DNA from: Thermococcus sp. M36
GTDB taxonomy: Archaea > Methanobacteriota_B > Thermococci > Thermococcales > Thermococcaceae
DNA: 64,000 nucleotides
Reading direction: 5' to 3'
NCBI RefSeq assembly: GCF_012027355.1
Contig: NZ_SNUH01000001.1
Span: 992,001 to 1,056,000, forward strand
Under the pieces are notes generated by a model. The model saw only the letters and a list, made by a program, of their open reading frames with translations, did no database searches and was not told where the DNA came from. A program made the translations under genes and the position numbers. The stretch's first letter is position 1, and each line of letters starts with the position of its first letter. Shown piece after piece: positions 34,276 to 47,592 of the stretch.

Positions 34276-37200
34276 TCAGCGCCTCCTCATGAGGAGGAGC
34301 GGCGCCACTGCGAGCGCGGCTATCAGTCCCGGACCGCAGATTCCTCCGCCTTCTCCGGTGGGCGTGGTGGACTCGCTGGTGGTTGGGGTGGTGGTTGGAC
34401 TCGGTGAGGTGGTGGACGGAGTGGCCGTCTGGCTCGGAGTGGTAGTTGTAGTTTCGCTCTGGCTGGAGGTGGTTCCGGTCGGTGTTGCGGTCTCGGTCGC
34501 GGTCTCGGTCGGTGCCGGCTGCTCCCCGCCGGAGCCTTCGACGAGGGGTATCATGAGCACTGTCGCGAGTGTCTTCTTCTCAAGGTCGTAGGAGCTGAGC
34601 TGCTCCTCCTGGGTTGGCTTGAAGCCCTCCGGGACGAGCTCATCAACAACTCTCGGGGCGAGGTTGTCTATGACAGCGTTCGGATCGGCTCCGCCGAGCT
34701 TCCACTGCTCCGCCTCAACGGCGACGGGCCTCCACTTGTCCGGCCCGAAGCCGTCCTGGGAGCCAACGAGCACCGCCGTGTAGAGGCCGTAGTCTGTGAT
34801 GCTGAGGTACTTCTTCGGAACTTTGACCACTATAGCGTTCCTTGTGGGATCCGCGGATATCTGGAGCTCTCCCTGTATTGAGGTTCCGTTGGGCAGGACG
34901 ATGAGGTTGCCGTAGTCCCAGCCGGCTATTCTCAGCGCGAGGTCCCACGGGTGGGCTGGGTCGAGGTTTACGTTGCTTCCGGGCCCGTCGGGGAACATCT
35001 TGATTGCGCTGGTGTTCCCACCGTCCTTGAAGTCAAAGTACGCCTCGATTATCTGGAGGCTGAAGCCGTTGGGCCCGTTCCACGGGTTGCCGCCGAGATC
35101 CTTGAAGTAGAACTCCAGCGTCCAGTAGTCGCTGTCCTCAACCATCTTGAACTTGAGCAGGTCTAAGTGGCCCGGAACGAAGACCTTGTCTGTGGCGTAG
35201 GTATAGGTTCCCGGTCCGTGATCGTCTCCCTCCGGGTCGTTCACGACTATGCCCTGCTTGAGCAGCGGAAGCGCCTTGACCGTCGCAAGCTTCATTCCGT
35301 TGGCGTCGTAGGAGCTGAGCTGCTCCTCCTGGGTCGGCTTAAAGTCGGCTGGAGCGAGGAGGTCCATGACGCGCGGGGCAACGTTGTTGATGACCGCCTG
35401 CGGGTCGGCACCTCCGACCTTCCACTGCTCGGCTTCGACTGCGACGGGCCTCCACTTGTCCGGCCCGAAGCCGTCCTGGCTCCCTGTGAGAACAACGCCC
35501 CAGAGACCGTAGTCCTCGTTTATCTGGATGTACTTCTTCGGGACCTTGACTATTACCGCGTTCTTGACGGGGTCTGCGCTTATCTGCATCTCGCCCTGGA
35601 GGGCCGTTCCGTTTGGAAGAACTATCAGGTTGCCGTAGTCCCATCCGGCTATCCTGAAGGCAACGTCCCACGGATGGTCGGGGTCGAGGTTTACATTGGC
35701 CCCGGGCCCGTCCGGGAACATCTTTATAGCAGAACTGTTGCCTCCGTCACTAAAGTCGAGATAGACCTCTATGATCTGGAGGCTGAAGCCGTTGGGCCCG
35801 TTCCACGGGTTGCCTCCAAGATCCTTGAAGTAGAACTCCATAACGTAGCTGTCTGTCTGCTCAAGTATCCTGAAGCGGAGGAGATCAAAGGCACCCTCAA
35901 CGAAGACCTTGTCCGTTGGATATGTGTAGGTTCCCGGGCCGTAGTCGTCCCCCTCAGGATCGGCTATGTCCACGATGGCAACTCCCTTGACCTCCGTCGG
36001 AAGTCTGAGCTCCACCGGGCTGCTGATTACCTCAAGGTTTCCATCCTTGACGGTTGAGACCGCGAAGTAGAAGTCGTCGGGACTCTCTATGTAATCGAAG
36101 GGGACAACAACCTCGATTCCCTCGCTCGTCTCCTTGACGGTCGCCTCTCCGAGCTTCTCGCTCTTCTCGTAGTCAGTTGCACCGTAGATTTCCGCCTTGC
36201 CGTTCTCGTACACGATGTGCTTGGTTATCATCAGCCCGACGCTGTCCTTCGAGAACGGGAACATCGAGTACCTGAGCTCGCTCGGCTTCCCCTGGAGAAG
36301 CGTGAAGGTGTTTCCGACGCGCTTACCCTTCTCCCAGATGCTCACCTCGAACTTCTCAAGGTTGCCCTTAACGACGAAGTGCACTCCGTCCCCGTCGAAG
36401 TAGACGCTAACGCCCTCTGCCATTGGGGACTGGCTTGAGTAGCTCTTGGTCTCGCCTTCCTTGAGGCCGTCAAGGGCCCTTGTGGTGTAGGGCTCCCCGT
36501 CGGGGAAGTAGTTTCCGAAGAGGTAGCTCGGCGGCTCGACTCCCGCTAACTTGTACATCTCGTAGAGGTAGGTCTTCAGGTAGCGGTCGAAGGTGTAGTC
36601 CTGACCGCTGTCCTGGTCGCTTCCGTACCACCAGAACCAGTCGCTTGCCTCAGCACGGAGCAGGTACTCCTGGGCTTTCTCCCAGTCCGTCTGGCTCATT
36701 TTGTCTTTGTTCTCAATGAGGGCTTTTCTGGCCATATAAAGCCAGTACCAGCCGTAGTTCTCCTGGGGTTCGCCTATCCATGTGGAGAGGGTTCCGTCTA
36801 TCCAGCTCGACTCGGGCCACTGCATCTCCTCCTTGACACCGGCCATGTCGTAGAGCTCCCCCAGGCTCTGGGCCTTGAGGAGGGCGTTAACGTTGTCGCC
36901 GGTCAAATCAAGGCGCTCCATCATCTGCGGTGTGAGCTTGTTGGCCTTATCGCCGTAGAGCTGGATGTACTCGCTTGGCGTGAGGGTCCTTATGAGCCCC
37001 TGTTCCTGGAGCTCGGTGAGGCGCTTGTAGAGGGTCTCAAGGAAGAGCTTGCCGTCGTAGGGGTAGTGCTCCCACGGGTTCTCGCCGTCAAGGGTGACGA
37101 CGTAGACGAGGCTGCCATCGTAGTTCTGCTTCTGGAGCTTGAGGAGCTCGTTGACGAAGTCCTCAACGGCCTGGTACTGGTTCATTCCAGAGTACGTGAA

Positions 37201-38349
37201 ACCAACCCTGTCGCTCAGCGCGTGGTCGCGCGGGAAGAGGTAGATCTTCTTTCCGTTGAATTCAGCCACCCATGGCTTGTAGTAGTTCTCGACGGTGCCC
37301 TCAATGCCGAGCTTCTGGAGAACCAGCTGGTCGGTCATGACCCACGTCCAGCCGTTGTCGGCCAGTATTTCGAGGGTCTTGTCGTTTAGGGCACTCTCAG
37401 CCGCCCATCCGCCGACTGGGACGGCAGTCCCGTTGCCCAAGTACTGCCTGTACAGTTCGTCAGCCTTTTTGACGTGCTCATCAAAGTCGCTCTCCCAGCC
37501 GAAGTCGTTGAGTATCGGCCCTATCGGATGGGCGTAGGGAACGACCGTAACCTCAACGTTGCCGTTTCCGAGGAGAAGGTTTACCTTCTCGTGCTCCTCG
37601 AAAGTGTGGTTGAGAAGCCACATCTGGGCGTCGAGAACGGTTCTAACGTCCTCCCTCGTGTAACCGCCCTCGTCAACCTTGTCGTAGAGGGCCTTGAGCT
37701 CGGGGTGGGTCATGATGTAGTTGTAGTCTATCCAGGCGAGGTTGAAGAGCACAGCGAGGTCTATGTAGTCCTGCTCGGTGAACTCGTTGGTTACCGCAAC
37801 CTTCTGCTCCTCAAGTGGCAGATTGGCGTACTTGGCCTTTGCCTGCATCATCTTGTTCTTCAGCTCGGTGTAGCGGTTCCAGAAGTCCCTTATCGGGTTG
37901 CCGTTGGGGTCGGTTATCGGCTCACCGTTCCAGGGGATGGTGTGGTCGAAGAACCCTCCGGGGGCCTGAAGCATGAACCACTTCTCGTCAACGGTTAAGG
38001 GCTCGCCGTTGGCTATCTTCTCTGTCACAATCTGATAGGTGTCCTTCTTCCCGTTCATGTAGTCGGCGAGCTGGGCTATGAGCGAGCCGGAGAGGTCGAT
38101 GGTGGCGTGAACGTCCGGATACTGGCTGAGGTAGTATGCCATCTTCCAGTAGTTGTTTGCCGCGTGAAGCCTGACCCACGGTCTGGTATAGATGTCCTGA
38201 ACCGGGTCGTAGTAGTATGGCTGGTGCTGGTGCCAGACTATTATCACGTTCAGCGGCTTCGGCTCCGCCGCTCCGACCGTTTTAGCGTTTGCTCCAAAAA
38301 TGCTCCCGACAACGAGTATTGCCAACAGCAGGGCAATCCACCTTTTCAT
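34276..38349 (-). CDS. apu: Amylopullulanase, GH57, with CGP-type C-terminal anchor
   Basis: The 1357-residue extracellular enzyme would cleave alpha-1,4 and alpha-1,6 bonds in starch and pullulan. A signal peptide (about 1-27) is followed by the GH57 domain starting VIIVWHQHQPYYYDP. The likely nucleophile is Glu318 (GGWAAESA) and the acid/base Asp421 (TLDGENPWE), equivalent to Glu291/Asp394 of the mature Pyrococcus furiosus enzyme. Two near-identical beta-sandwich repeats lie at about 796-1025 and 1031-1263. A Thr/Ser/Pro-rich linker then leads to CGPGLIAALAVAPLLLMRRR, the CGP-CTERM sorting signal, in which the Cys may be lipidated. It lies between malG and malK, which couples starch digestion to uptake. 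Confidence 0.95.
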   Translation of the reverse strand: MKRWIALLLAILVVGSIFGANAKTVGAAEPKPLNVIIVWHQHQPYYYDPVQDIYTRPWVRLHAANNYWKMAYYLSQYPDVHATIDLSGSLIAQLADYMNGKKDTYQIVTEKIANGEPLTVDEKWFMLQAPGGFFDHTIPWNGEPITDPNGNPIRDFWNRYTELKNKMMQAKAKYANLPLEEQKVAVTNEFTEQDYIDLAVLFNLAWIDYNYIMTHPELKALYDKVDEGGYTREDVRTVLDAQMWLLNHTFEEHEKVNLLLGNGNVEVTVVPYAHPIGPILNDFGWESDFDEHVKKADELYRQYLGNGTAVPVGGWAAESALNDKTLEILADNGWTWVMTDQLVLQKLGIEGTVENYYKPWVAEFNGKKIYLFPRDHALSDRVGFTYSGMNQYQAVEDFVNELLKLQKQNYDGSLVYVVTLDGENPWEHYPYDGKLFLETLYKRLTELQEQGLIRTLTPSEYIQLYGDKANKLTPQMMERLDLTGDNVNALLKAQSLGELYDMAGVKEEMQWPESSWIDGTLSTWIGEPQENYGWYWLYMARKALIENKDKMSQTDWEKAQEYLLRAEASDWFWWYGSDQDSGQDYTFDRYLKTYLYEMYKLAGVEPPSYLFGNYFPDGEPYTTRALDGLKEGETKSYSSQSPMAEGVSVYFDGDGVHFVVKGNLEKFEVSIWEKGKRVGNTFTLLQGKPSELRYSMFPFSKDSVGLMITKHIVYENGKAEIYGATDYEKSEKLGEATVKETSEGIEVVVPFDYIESPDDFYFAVSTVKDGNLEVISSPVELRLPTEVKGVAIVDIADPEGDDYGPGTYTYPTDKVFVEGAFDLLRFRILEQTDSYVMEFYFKDLGGNPWNGPNGFSLQIIEVYLDFSDGGNSSAIKMFPDGPGANVNLDPDHPWDVAFRIAGWDYGNLIVLPNGTALQGEMQISADPVKNAVIVKVPKKYIQINEDYGLWGVVLTGSQDGFGPDKWRPVAVEAEQWKVGGADPQAVINNVAPRVMDLLAPADFKPTQEEQLSSYDANGMKLATVKALPLLKQGIVVNDPEGDDHGPGTYTYATDKVFVPGHLDLLKFKMVEDSDYWTLEFYFKDLGGNPWNGPNGFSLQIIEAYFDFKDGGNTSAIKMFPDGPGSNVNLDPAHPWDLALRIAGWDYGNLIVLPNGTSIQGELQISADPTRNAIVVKVPKKYLSITDYGLYTAVLVGSQDGFGPDKWRPVAVEAEQWKLGGADPNAVIDNLAPRVVDELVPEGFKPTQEEQLSSYDLEKKTLATVLMIPLVEGSGGEQPAPTETATETATPTGTTSSQSETTTTTPSQTATPSTTSPSPTTTPTTSESTTPTGEGGGICGPGLIAALAVAPLLLMRRR
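34560..35965 (-). repeat. Tandem domain duplication inside the amylopullulanase gene
   Basis: Two consecutive copies of about 230 codons occur at about 35965-35275 and 35258-34560. Both contain EFYFKDLGGNPWNGPNGFS, IKMFPDGPG, NVNLDP and GNLIVLPNGT almost unchanged. The domain resembles the C-terminal carbohydrate-associated domain of glucodextranases and related enzymes. Confidence 0.85.
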
Positions 38350-38358
38350 GCTATCACC

Positions 38359-39603
38359 TCATTCCTTCAGGCCTCCGACCGTGAGGCCGCTCCTTATGTA
38401 GTTCTGGGCGAGCATGAACATTATGAACACCGGTAGGGCGAAGAGCAGGGCAGCGGCCCCGAAGTAGCTCCAGTCAATGCCCCTGCCGATGCCGCCCATG
38501 AGCAGGTATATCCACACGGAAAGCGGCTGGTTCTTCTCCGTGAGCAGGAGGCTGGCCAGGATGAACTCCGTCCATCCTCCTATGAAGGCAAAGATGGCTA
38601 CGGTGGCTATTCCCGGAAGGGCCATCGGTAGGAGCACGTACCTGATTATCTGGAGGTAGCTGGCGCCGTCAACGAGTGCAGCTTCGTCGAAGTCCGGGCT
38701 TATTGAGTCTATGTACCCCTTGAGGAGCCAGGTGTTGAATGGCACGCTCCCTGCCGCGTAGATGAACGAGAGAACCGGCAGCTTGTCGTAGAGGCCGAGC
38801 TTGACGATCATGCCGTAGAGGGCTATCAACCCCGCTATCCCAAGTCCTCCTGCCACCTGGGTGAACATCAGGTAGAAGTACAGGACGTGGTCCCTTCCGA
38901 AGAACTTCATGCGTGAAAACGCGTACGCCGCGGGGACTACGAAGATAAGCGCCAGCAGCACTGTGAGGCCGGCTATTATCAGGCTGTTCCGGAGGTAGCC
39001 AAAGAACACCGAGTTGACGAACATTCCCACCCTTGTGAACGTCACCTTTCCGTCGTTCCTGATGACTATGTAGTTCTTCCCCGTCGGCCCTTGGACGAGG
39101 GGCCCCTTGATGGCGTCCTTCAGCTCCAGGTTCCGGACTATCCCGAAGCCTATGCTGCCGTCATCGTTGACCCTCGTGAGCACGAACAGCCCCTCAACGT
39201 CCCCCCTGAATTCTCCGCCAGCGACCGTGCCGGAACTCACCTCAAAAACTGCCTTGGCCACGGGTATTTCGAACCTCACACCCGTGAAGGGGCCATATTT
39301 TACGGTTCCCCTCAGGACACCGTCTGTTATGTACAGCATGCCGTCCCTTATCTGGGCGCTCCCCTCGATTGTCCCCGTGAAGTTCTCGCTTATCTTGCTG
39401 CCCTTGAACCCGAAGAGGACTTCCCTGTATGAGTCAAGAGTGGCGTTCTTCGGCAGGAAGTGGAACTCGGTCGTTGCAAGCGTGGATCCGGGGGTTATTG
39501 ACACGACGAATATGTAGTAGACGGGGAAAAGTATGATGAACATTACGAAGACCGCCAGCAGGGTGAGGATGAAACTCTTAAGGATCTCCCCTTTCCTCAT
39601 CAT
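38359..39603 (-). CDS. malG: Maltodextrin ABC transporter permease, MalG type
   Basis: The 414-residue membrane protein is one pore subunit. Helix 1 lies at residues 9-32, and about 170 extracytoplasmic, beta-rich residues follow before helix 2 (about 205). The usual MalG has about 280 residues, so the insert is large; the P2-loop-like insert may contact the binding protein. The EAA loop is EAALVDGASYLQIIRYVLLPMALPG. It overlaps malF by 4 bases (ATGA) and precedes the amylopullulanase gene by 9 bases. Confidence 0.93.
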   Translation of the reverse strand: MMRKGEILKSFILTLLAVFVMFIILFPVYYIFVVSITPGSTLATTEFHFLPKNATLDSYREVLFGFKGSKISENFTGTIEGSAQIRDGMLYITDGVLRGTVKYGPFTGVRFEIPVAKAVFEVSSGTVAGGEFRGDVEGLFVLTRVNDDGSIGFGIVRNLELKDAIKGPLVQGPTGKNYIVIRNDGKVTFTRVGMFVNSVFFGYLRNSLIIAGLTVLLALIFVVPAAYAFSRMKFFGRDHVLYFYLMFTQVAGGLGIAGLIALYGMIVKLGLYDKLPVLSFIYAAGSVPFNTWLLKGYIDSISPDFDEAALVDGASYLQIIRYVLLPMALPGIATVAIFAFIGGWTEFILASLLLTEKNQPLSVWIYLLMGGIGRGIDWSYFGAAALLFALPVFIMFMLAQNYIRSGLTVGGLKE

Positions 39604-40499
39604 CCCTTAGCACCCTCCTGAAGCTTGGTTATCCTGACGTTTACGTACATGTAGATTGCCAGAACGAAGGTCGCTATTATCATGACCGCCGCTGCCCTGC
39701 CGTAGTGGGGCGTTGACCCGAAAGCCTTCCTGAAGCCGTAGAGCAGGATGAACTTGTCCTCAAAGAGACCGGCGTTGTAGATGTAGGGCACCATGAAGTA
39801 CTGAAAGCTCGCCGCGCTGGTGAGTATCGTTGCGAAGGCTATAGGTTTGCCCACTATGGGAAGAACCACGTGCCGTATCCTCTGCCAGTAGCTGGCCCCA
39901 TCTATTATTGCCGCCTCTACCAGCGTCTCGGGGACGGACTGGAGGGCGGCGGTTATGACGGTTATCATGAACGGGTACGCAAGCCAGACCTCGATTATGT
40001 TGAGCGCCAGAAACGCCCACGTAGGGTCGTTAATCCAGTTCGGGAGGGTCTGAACTCCCAAGGATTTGAGCATCTGGTTTATGGGGCCAAAAATCGGGTC
40101 AAACATGAACTTCCACACGGTCACCGAGAAAAGGAGCGGAAGTGCCCAGGGGATTATTAAAAGCGAACGGTAGATCATTTTACCCTTAACGTATTTGCTG
40201 TTGTAGAGAAGGCTCAGTGCAACCCCCGCAAGGACCTTGAGGGTAACGCTCGTCAGGACGAAGAACCATGTCCAGAGGAAGGCGCTCCTGAACTTCTCGT
40301 CTCCGAGGATCCATCTGAAGTTTTCGAGACCCACAAAGGTGAGCTGGGGAGCCTGCGGCGCCTGTATTGGAAAGTTCCCTAGCTGGGCGTTGGTAAATGC
40401 CAGGTATATGGAGTACACTATGGGCCAGAGGTTGAAGAACAGAAACGCCGCCATCCCTGGGAGGATTAGAAACAGGGCAATGGTCGTTGTCTTCTTCAT
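39600..40499 (-). CDS. malF: Maltodextrin ABC transporter permease, MalF type
   Basis: The 299-residue membrane protein has six predicted helices and the EAA loop EAAIIDGASYWQRIRHVVLPIVGKP. It pairs with MalG to form the channel. It lacks the long periplasmic P2 loop of enterobacterial MalF. Start ATG 40499 lies behind GGAGGGATCGGG; the binding-protein gene ends 39 bases upstream. Confidence 0.94.
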   Translation of the reverse strand: MKKTTTIALFLILPGMAAFLFFNLWPIVYSIYLAFTNAQLGNFPIQAPQAPQLTFVGLENFRWILGDEKFRSAFLWTWFFVLTSVTLKVLAGVALSLLYNSKYVKGKMIYRSLLIIPWALPLLFSVTVWKFMFDPIFGPINQMLKSLGVQTLPNWINDPTWAFLALNIIEVWLAYPFMITVITAALQSVPETLVEAAIIDGASYWQRIRHVVLPIVGKPIAFATILTSAASFQYFMVPYIYNAGLFEDKFILLYGFRKAFGSTPHYGRAAAVMIIATFVLAIYMYVNVRITKLQEGAKG

Positions 40500-40538
40500 C
40501 CCGATCCCTCCAAAAAGTGGGGAAAAGGGAAATGGGCT

Positions 40539-43935
<3,397 letters not shown>

Positions 43936-43938
43936 CGT

Positions 43939-43955
43939 TATCACCTTAGTATCAC
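43939..43955 (-). promoter_or_regulatory. Paired TATCAC half-sites upstream of the GH13 gene
   Basis: TATCAC (43939-43944) and TATCAC (43950-43955) are separated by 5 bases, the spacing of a TGM, but both point the same way instead of forming a dyad. They lie between a minus-strand TATA-like TTTATTC (about 43964-43970) and the GTG start, overlapping the ribosome-binding site. It may be a weak or diverged regulator site. Confidence 0.35.
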
Positions 43956-44008
43956 TACTGATGAATAAACTGTGGTGAGTGAAACTTAAAAACTTTGGAG
44001 GTATCGGG

Positions 44009-45031
44009 ATGAGGGAAGATGAGATCATCGAGAAGCTCCAGAGGCTCGGCCTTACAAAGTACGAGAGCCTCGCGTACATAACCCTTCTTAAGCTTGGGCC
44101 CAGCAAGGCGACGGACATAACGAAGGAGAGCGGAATCCCCCATACGCGCGTCTACGACGTTCTCAGTTCCCTTCACAGGAAGGGCTTCGTTGATGTGATG
44201 CAAGGCTCCCCGAGGCTGTACAAACCGGTCAACCCAGAGGTCGTCCTTGAAAAGATAAAGGAGGACTTCATTGAGGACATTGAAAACCTCAAGGAGGCCT
44301 TCCTGGATCTGTACCGTGAGGTTCACGGGGAGGACCTCCCGGAGATATGGACCATACAGGGCTTTGACAACACCGTTGAGAGGGCAGAGTACGTAATCAG
44401 GACGGCAAAGCACGAGGTTCTTATCAACACCCCCTTCGAGTTCCTTAAACTGCTCAAAAGTGAGATCCGGGCCCGTAAGGACATAATATTCGTGATAATA
44501 AGCAACTTCGACGAGGTGCCAGACTGGCTTAGGGGGGACAACATAATCCTTGCAAGGAGTGGAGGCGCCCCCTGGCTCATGGCAAGCTGGATAATCGGCG
44601 ACATTGACTACGCCCTCTTTTTCGGCGCCCTGCCCAAGGACAGGCGGAAGGAGAAGTTCTATTCCTTCTGGGCCAAGAGCCCCAAGATAATCCAGAACTA
44701 CATGCACTGGTTCTACACAATATACCTCGACAACAGCGAGGTCATTAAGCCCCTTAACTACGATAAACTCCCCAAGCCGTTCTCGCTCGTCAACATAAGG
44801 ACACTCATAACCGTTCTCAAGTTCTCGGCTCTGCCCCGCAGGGCTGAGGTAATAGGAAAGCTCGTGGACACTAAGGAGCCGGTAACGCTGGACGGGGAAA
44901 TAGTCGAGTACGAGTACACCCCCCTTACGGCAAACATCACCGTGAAGGCCGGTGGAAACTCCTGGAAAGTCGGAGGCATAGGCAGCTACTTCGAGGACGT
45001 TGAGGGGGAGAAGTTCATCCTCCTGGAATGA
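44009..45031 (+). CDS. tgr: TrmB-family transcriptional regulator, probable Tgr/TrmBL1
   Basis: The 340-residue regulator has an N-terminal winged helix (ATDITKESGIPHTRVYDVLSSLHRKGFVDV), a short coiled segment and the C-terminal TrmB sugar-binding domain. Tgr of T. kodakarensis and TrmBL1 of P. furiosus bind the TGM, repress sugar-uptake and glycolytic genes and activate gluconeogenic ones; maltodextrin or maltotriose is the inducer. The position next to the maltodextrin operon and the GH13 gene matches that of tgr. ATG 44009 follows GGAGGTATCGGG. A TGM-like site lies in the malE promoter. Confidence 0.85.
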   Translation: MREDEIIEKLQRLGLTKYESLAYITLLKLGPSKATDITKESGIPHTRVYDVLSSLHRKGFVDVMQGSPRLYKPVNPEVVLEKIKEDFIEDIENLKEAFLDLYREVHGEDLPEIWTIQGFDNTVERAEYVIRTAKHEVLINTPFEFLKLLKSEIRARKDIIFVIISNFDEVPDWLRGDNIILARSGGAPWLMASWIIGDIDYALFFGALPKDRRKEKFYSFWAKSPKIIQNYMHWFYTIYLDNSEVIKPLNYDKLPKPFSLVNIRTLITVLKFSALPRRAEVIGKLVDTKEPVTLDGEIVEYEYTPLTANITVKAGGNSWKVGGIGSYFEDVEGEKFILLE

Positions 45032-45052
45032 CGCCTGTCTCCCTCTTCTGCT

Positions 45053-45163
45053 TTAAATTATGTGATGTATACTTATGGTACAATTGTAATATAAACAATG
45101 TCTTTGATAGTTCCTAGTTTTTCCATATGACTTAAGGTCCAGAGAGTTGGGATGGTTTGCCCT
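45053..45163 (-). pseudogene. Possible remnant of a transposase N-terminal zinc ribbon
   Basis: The minus strand reads ANHPNSLDLKSYGKTRNYQRHCLYYNC before a stop. The spacing resembles the zinc ribbon that starts many archaeal IS transposases (C-P-x-C ... K-x-G-K-T-x-x-x-Q-R-Y-x-C-x-x-C); the first cysteine pair is lost. The stretch lies in an AT-rich gap exactly between the maltodextrin locus and the trehalose/maltose operon, where a mobile-element scar is plausible. No terminal repeats or catalytic domain remain. Confidence 0.35.
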
Positions 45164-45234
45164 TTTGGCAACCCTACAATCGGCGAATGCACTTGAACAG
45201 GGGAATTCTGCTATTGTTCGTCTGAGGATTCTAA

Positions 45235-46650
<1,416 letters not shown>

Positions 46651-46676
46651 CATTCTTCTCGTTTTTCTTTTCTTTT
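46651..46676 (+). terminator. T-rich tract between malE and malF
   Basis: Right after the stop codon the sequence runs CATTCTTCTCGTTTTTCTTTTCTTTT. In archaea such a tract causes partial termination, which would give more binding protein than permease. Confidence 0.45.
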
Positions 46677-46713
46677 CGGGCAATCTATGACTTCCCACTA
46701 CAGGGTGGTGCTG

Positions 46714-47592
46714 ATGGGCGGAGTGAAGTACACCGAGGAGAAGTTTGCCTACGGCATGCTGTCCCCCATGCTGGCATTTGTGGTGCTTTTTATCATAGTG
46801 CCCGTCCTTGGAACCTTCTGGATAAGCTTACACCGGGATGTAACTTTTATTCAGGGTTTTAAATTCGTGGGGCTCGATAATTATATTACCGTGCTTGAAA
46901 AGAGAGAGTTCTGGTACTCCCTCTTCGTCACCGTGTCCTTCTCACTCGTGAGCGTGAGCCTGGAGACTTTACTCGGTCTGGCTTTTGCCCTCATATTGAA
47001 CGAACGTATAAGGGGAAGGGGAATTTTGAGGGCAATAGTGCTGATCCCCTGGGCCGTTCCCACGATAATATCTGCCAGAACGTGGGAGCTGATGTACAAC
47101 TACAGCTACGGCCTCTTTAACTGGATACTGGGCGCAGTTGGGCTGAGCGGCGTTAACTGGCTCGGTACTCCTCTGAGCGCGTTTTTCGCGGTGGTTCTTG
47201 CGGACGTGTGGAAGACGACACCTTTCATGGCCCTTCTTCTCCTGGCGGGCCTTCAGGCTATACCCGGGGACACTTATGAGGCCGCCATAATCGACGGGGC
47301 CAGCATGTTCCAGAGGTTCAGGCACATAACTCTCCCGCTGCTTAAACCCGTTCTGATAGTTGCGGTTACCCTGAGGACGATAGATGCCCTGAGGGTGTTT
47401 GACATAATATACGTCCTCACCGGTGGAGGGCCGGGCGGGGCGACCACCTCTGTGTCCCTGATGGCGTTTAACTACTACAACCTCGGCGACTACGGCGTTG
47501 GCTCCGCTATCTCAATACTCACCTTCCTAACGGTCCTGAGCTTTACCGTGGTGTATCTGAGGGTAGGGAGGTTCCAGGAGGGATTGAAATGA
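46714..47592 (+). CDS. malF: Trehalose/maltose ABC transporter permease, MalF type
   Basis: The 292-residue membrane protein has six helices and the EAA loop YEAAIIDGASMFQRFRHITLPLLKPV. ATG 46714 follows GGGTGGTGCTG; an in-frame ATG at 46687 is a weaker option. Its stop overlaps the malG start (ATGA at 47589-47592). Confidence 0.92.
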   Translation: MGGVKYTEEKFAYGMLSPMLAFVVLFIIVPVLGTFWISLHRDVTFIQGFKFVGLDNYITVLEKREFWYSLFVTVSFSLVSVSLETLLGLAFALILNERIRGRGILRAIVLIPWAVPTIISARTWELMYNYSYGLFNWILGAVGLSGVNWLGTPLSAFFAVVLADVWKTTPFMALLLLAGLQAIPGDTYEAAIIDGASMFQRFRHITLPLLKPVLIVAVTLRTIDALRVFDIIYVLTGGGPGGATTSVSLMAFNYYNLGDYGVGSAISILTFLTVLSFTVVYLRVGRFQEGLK

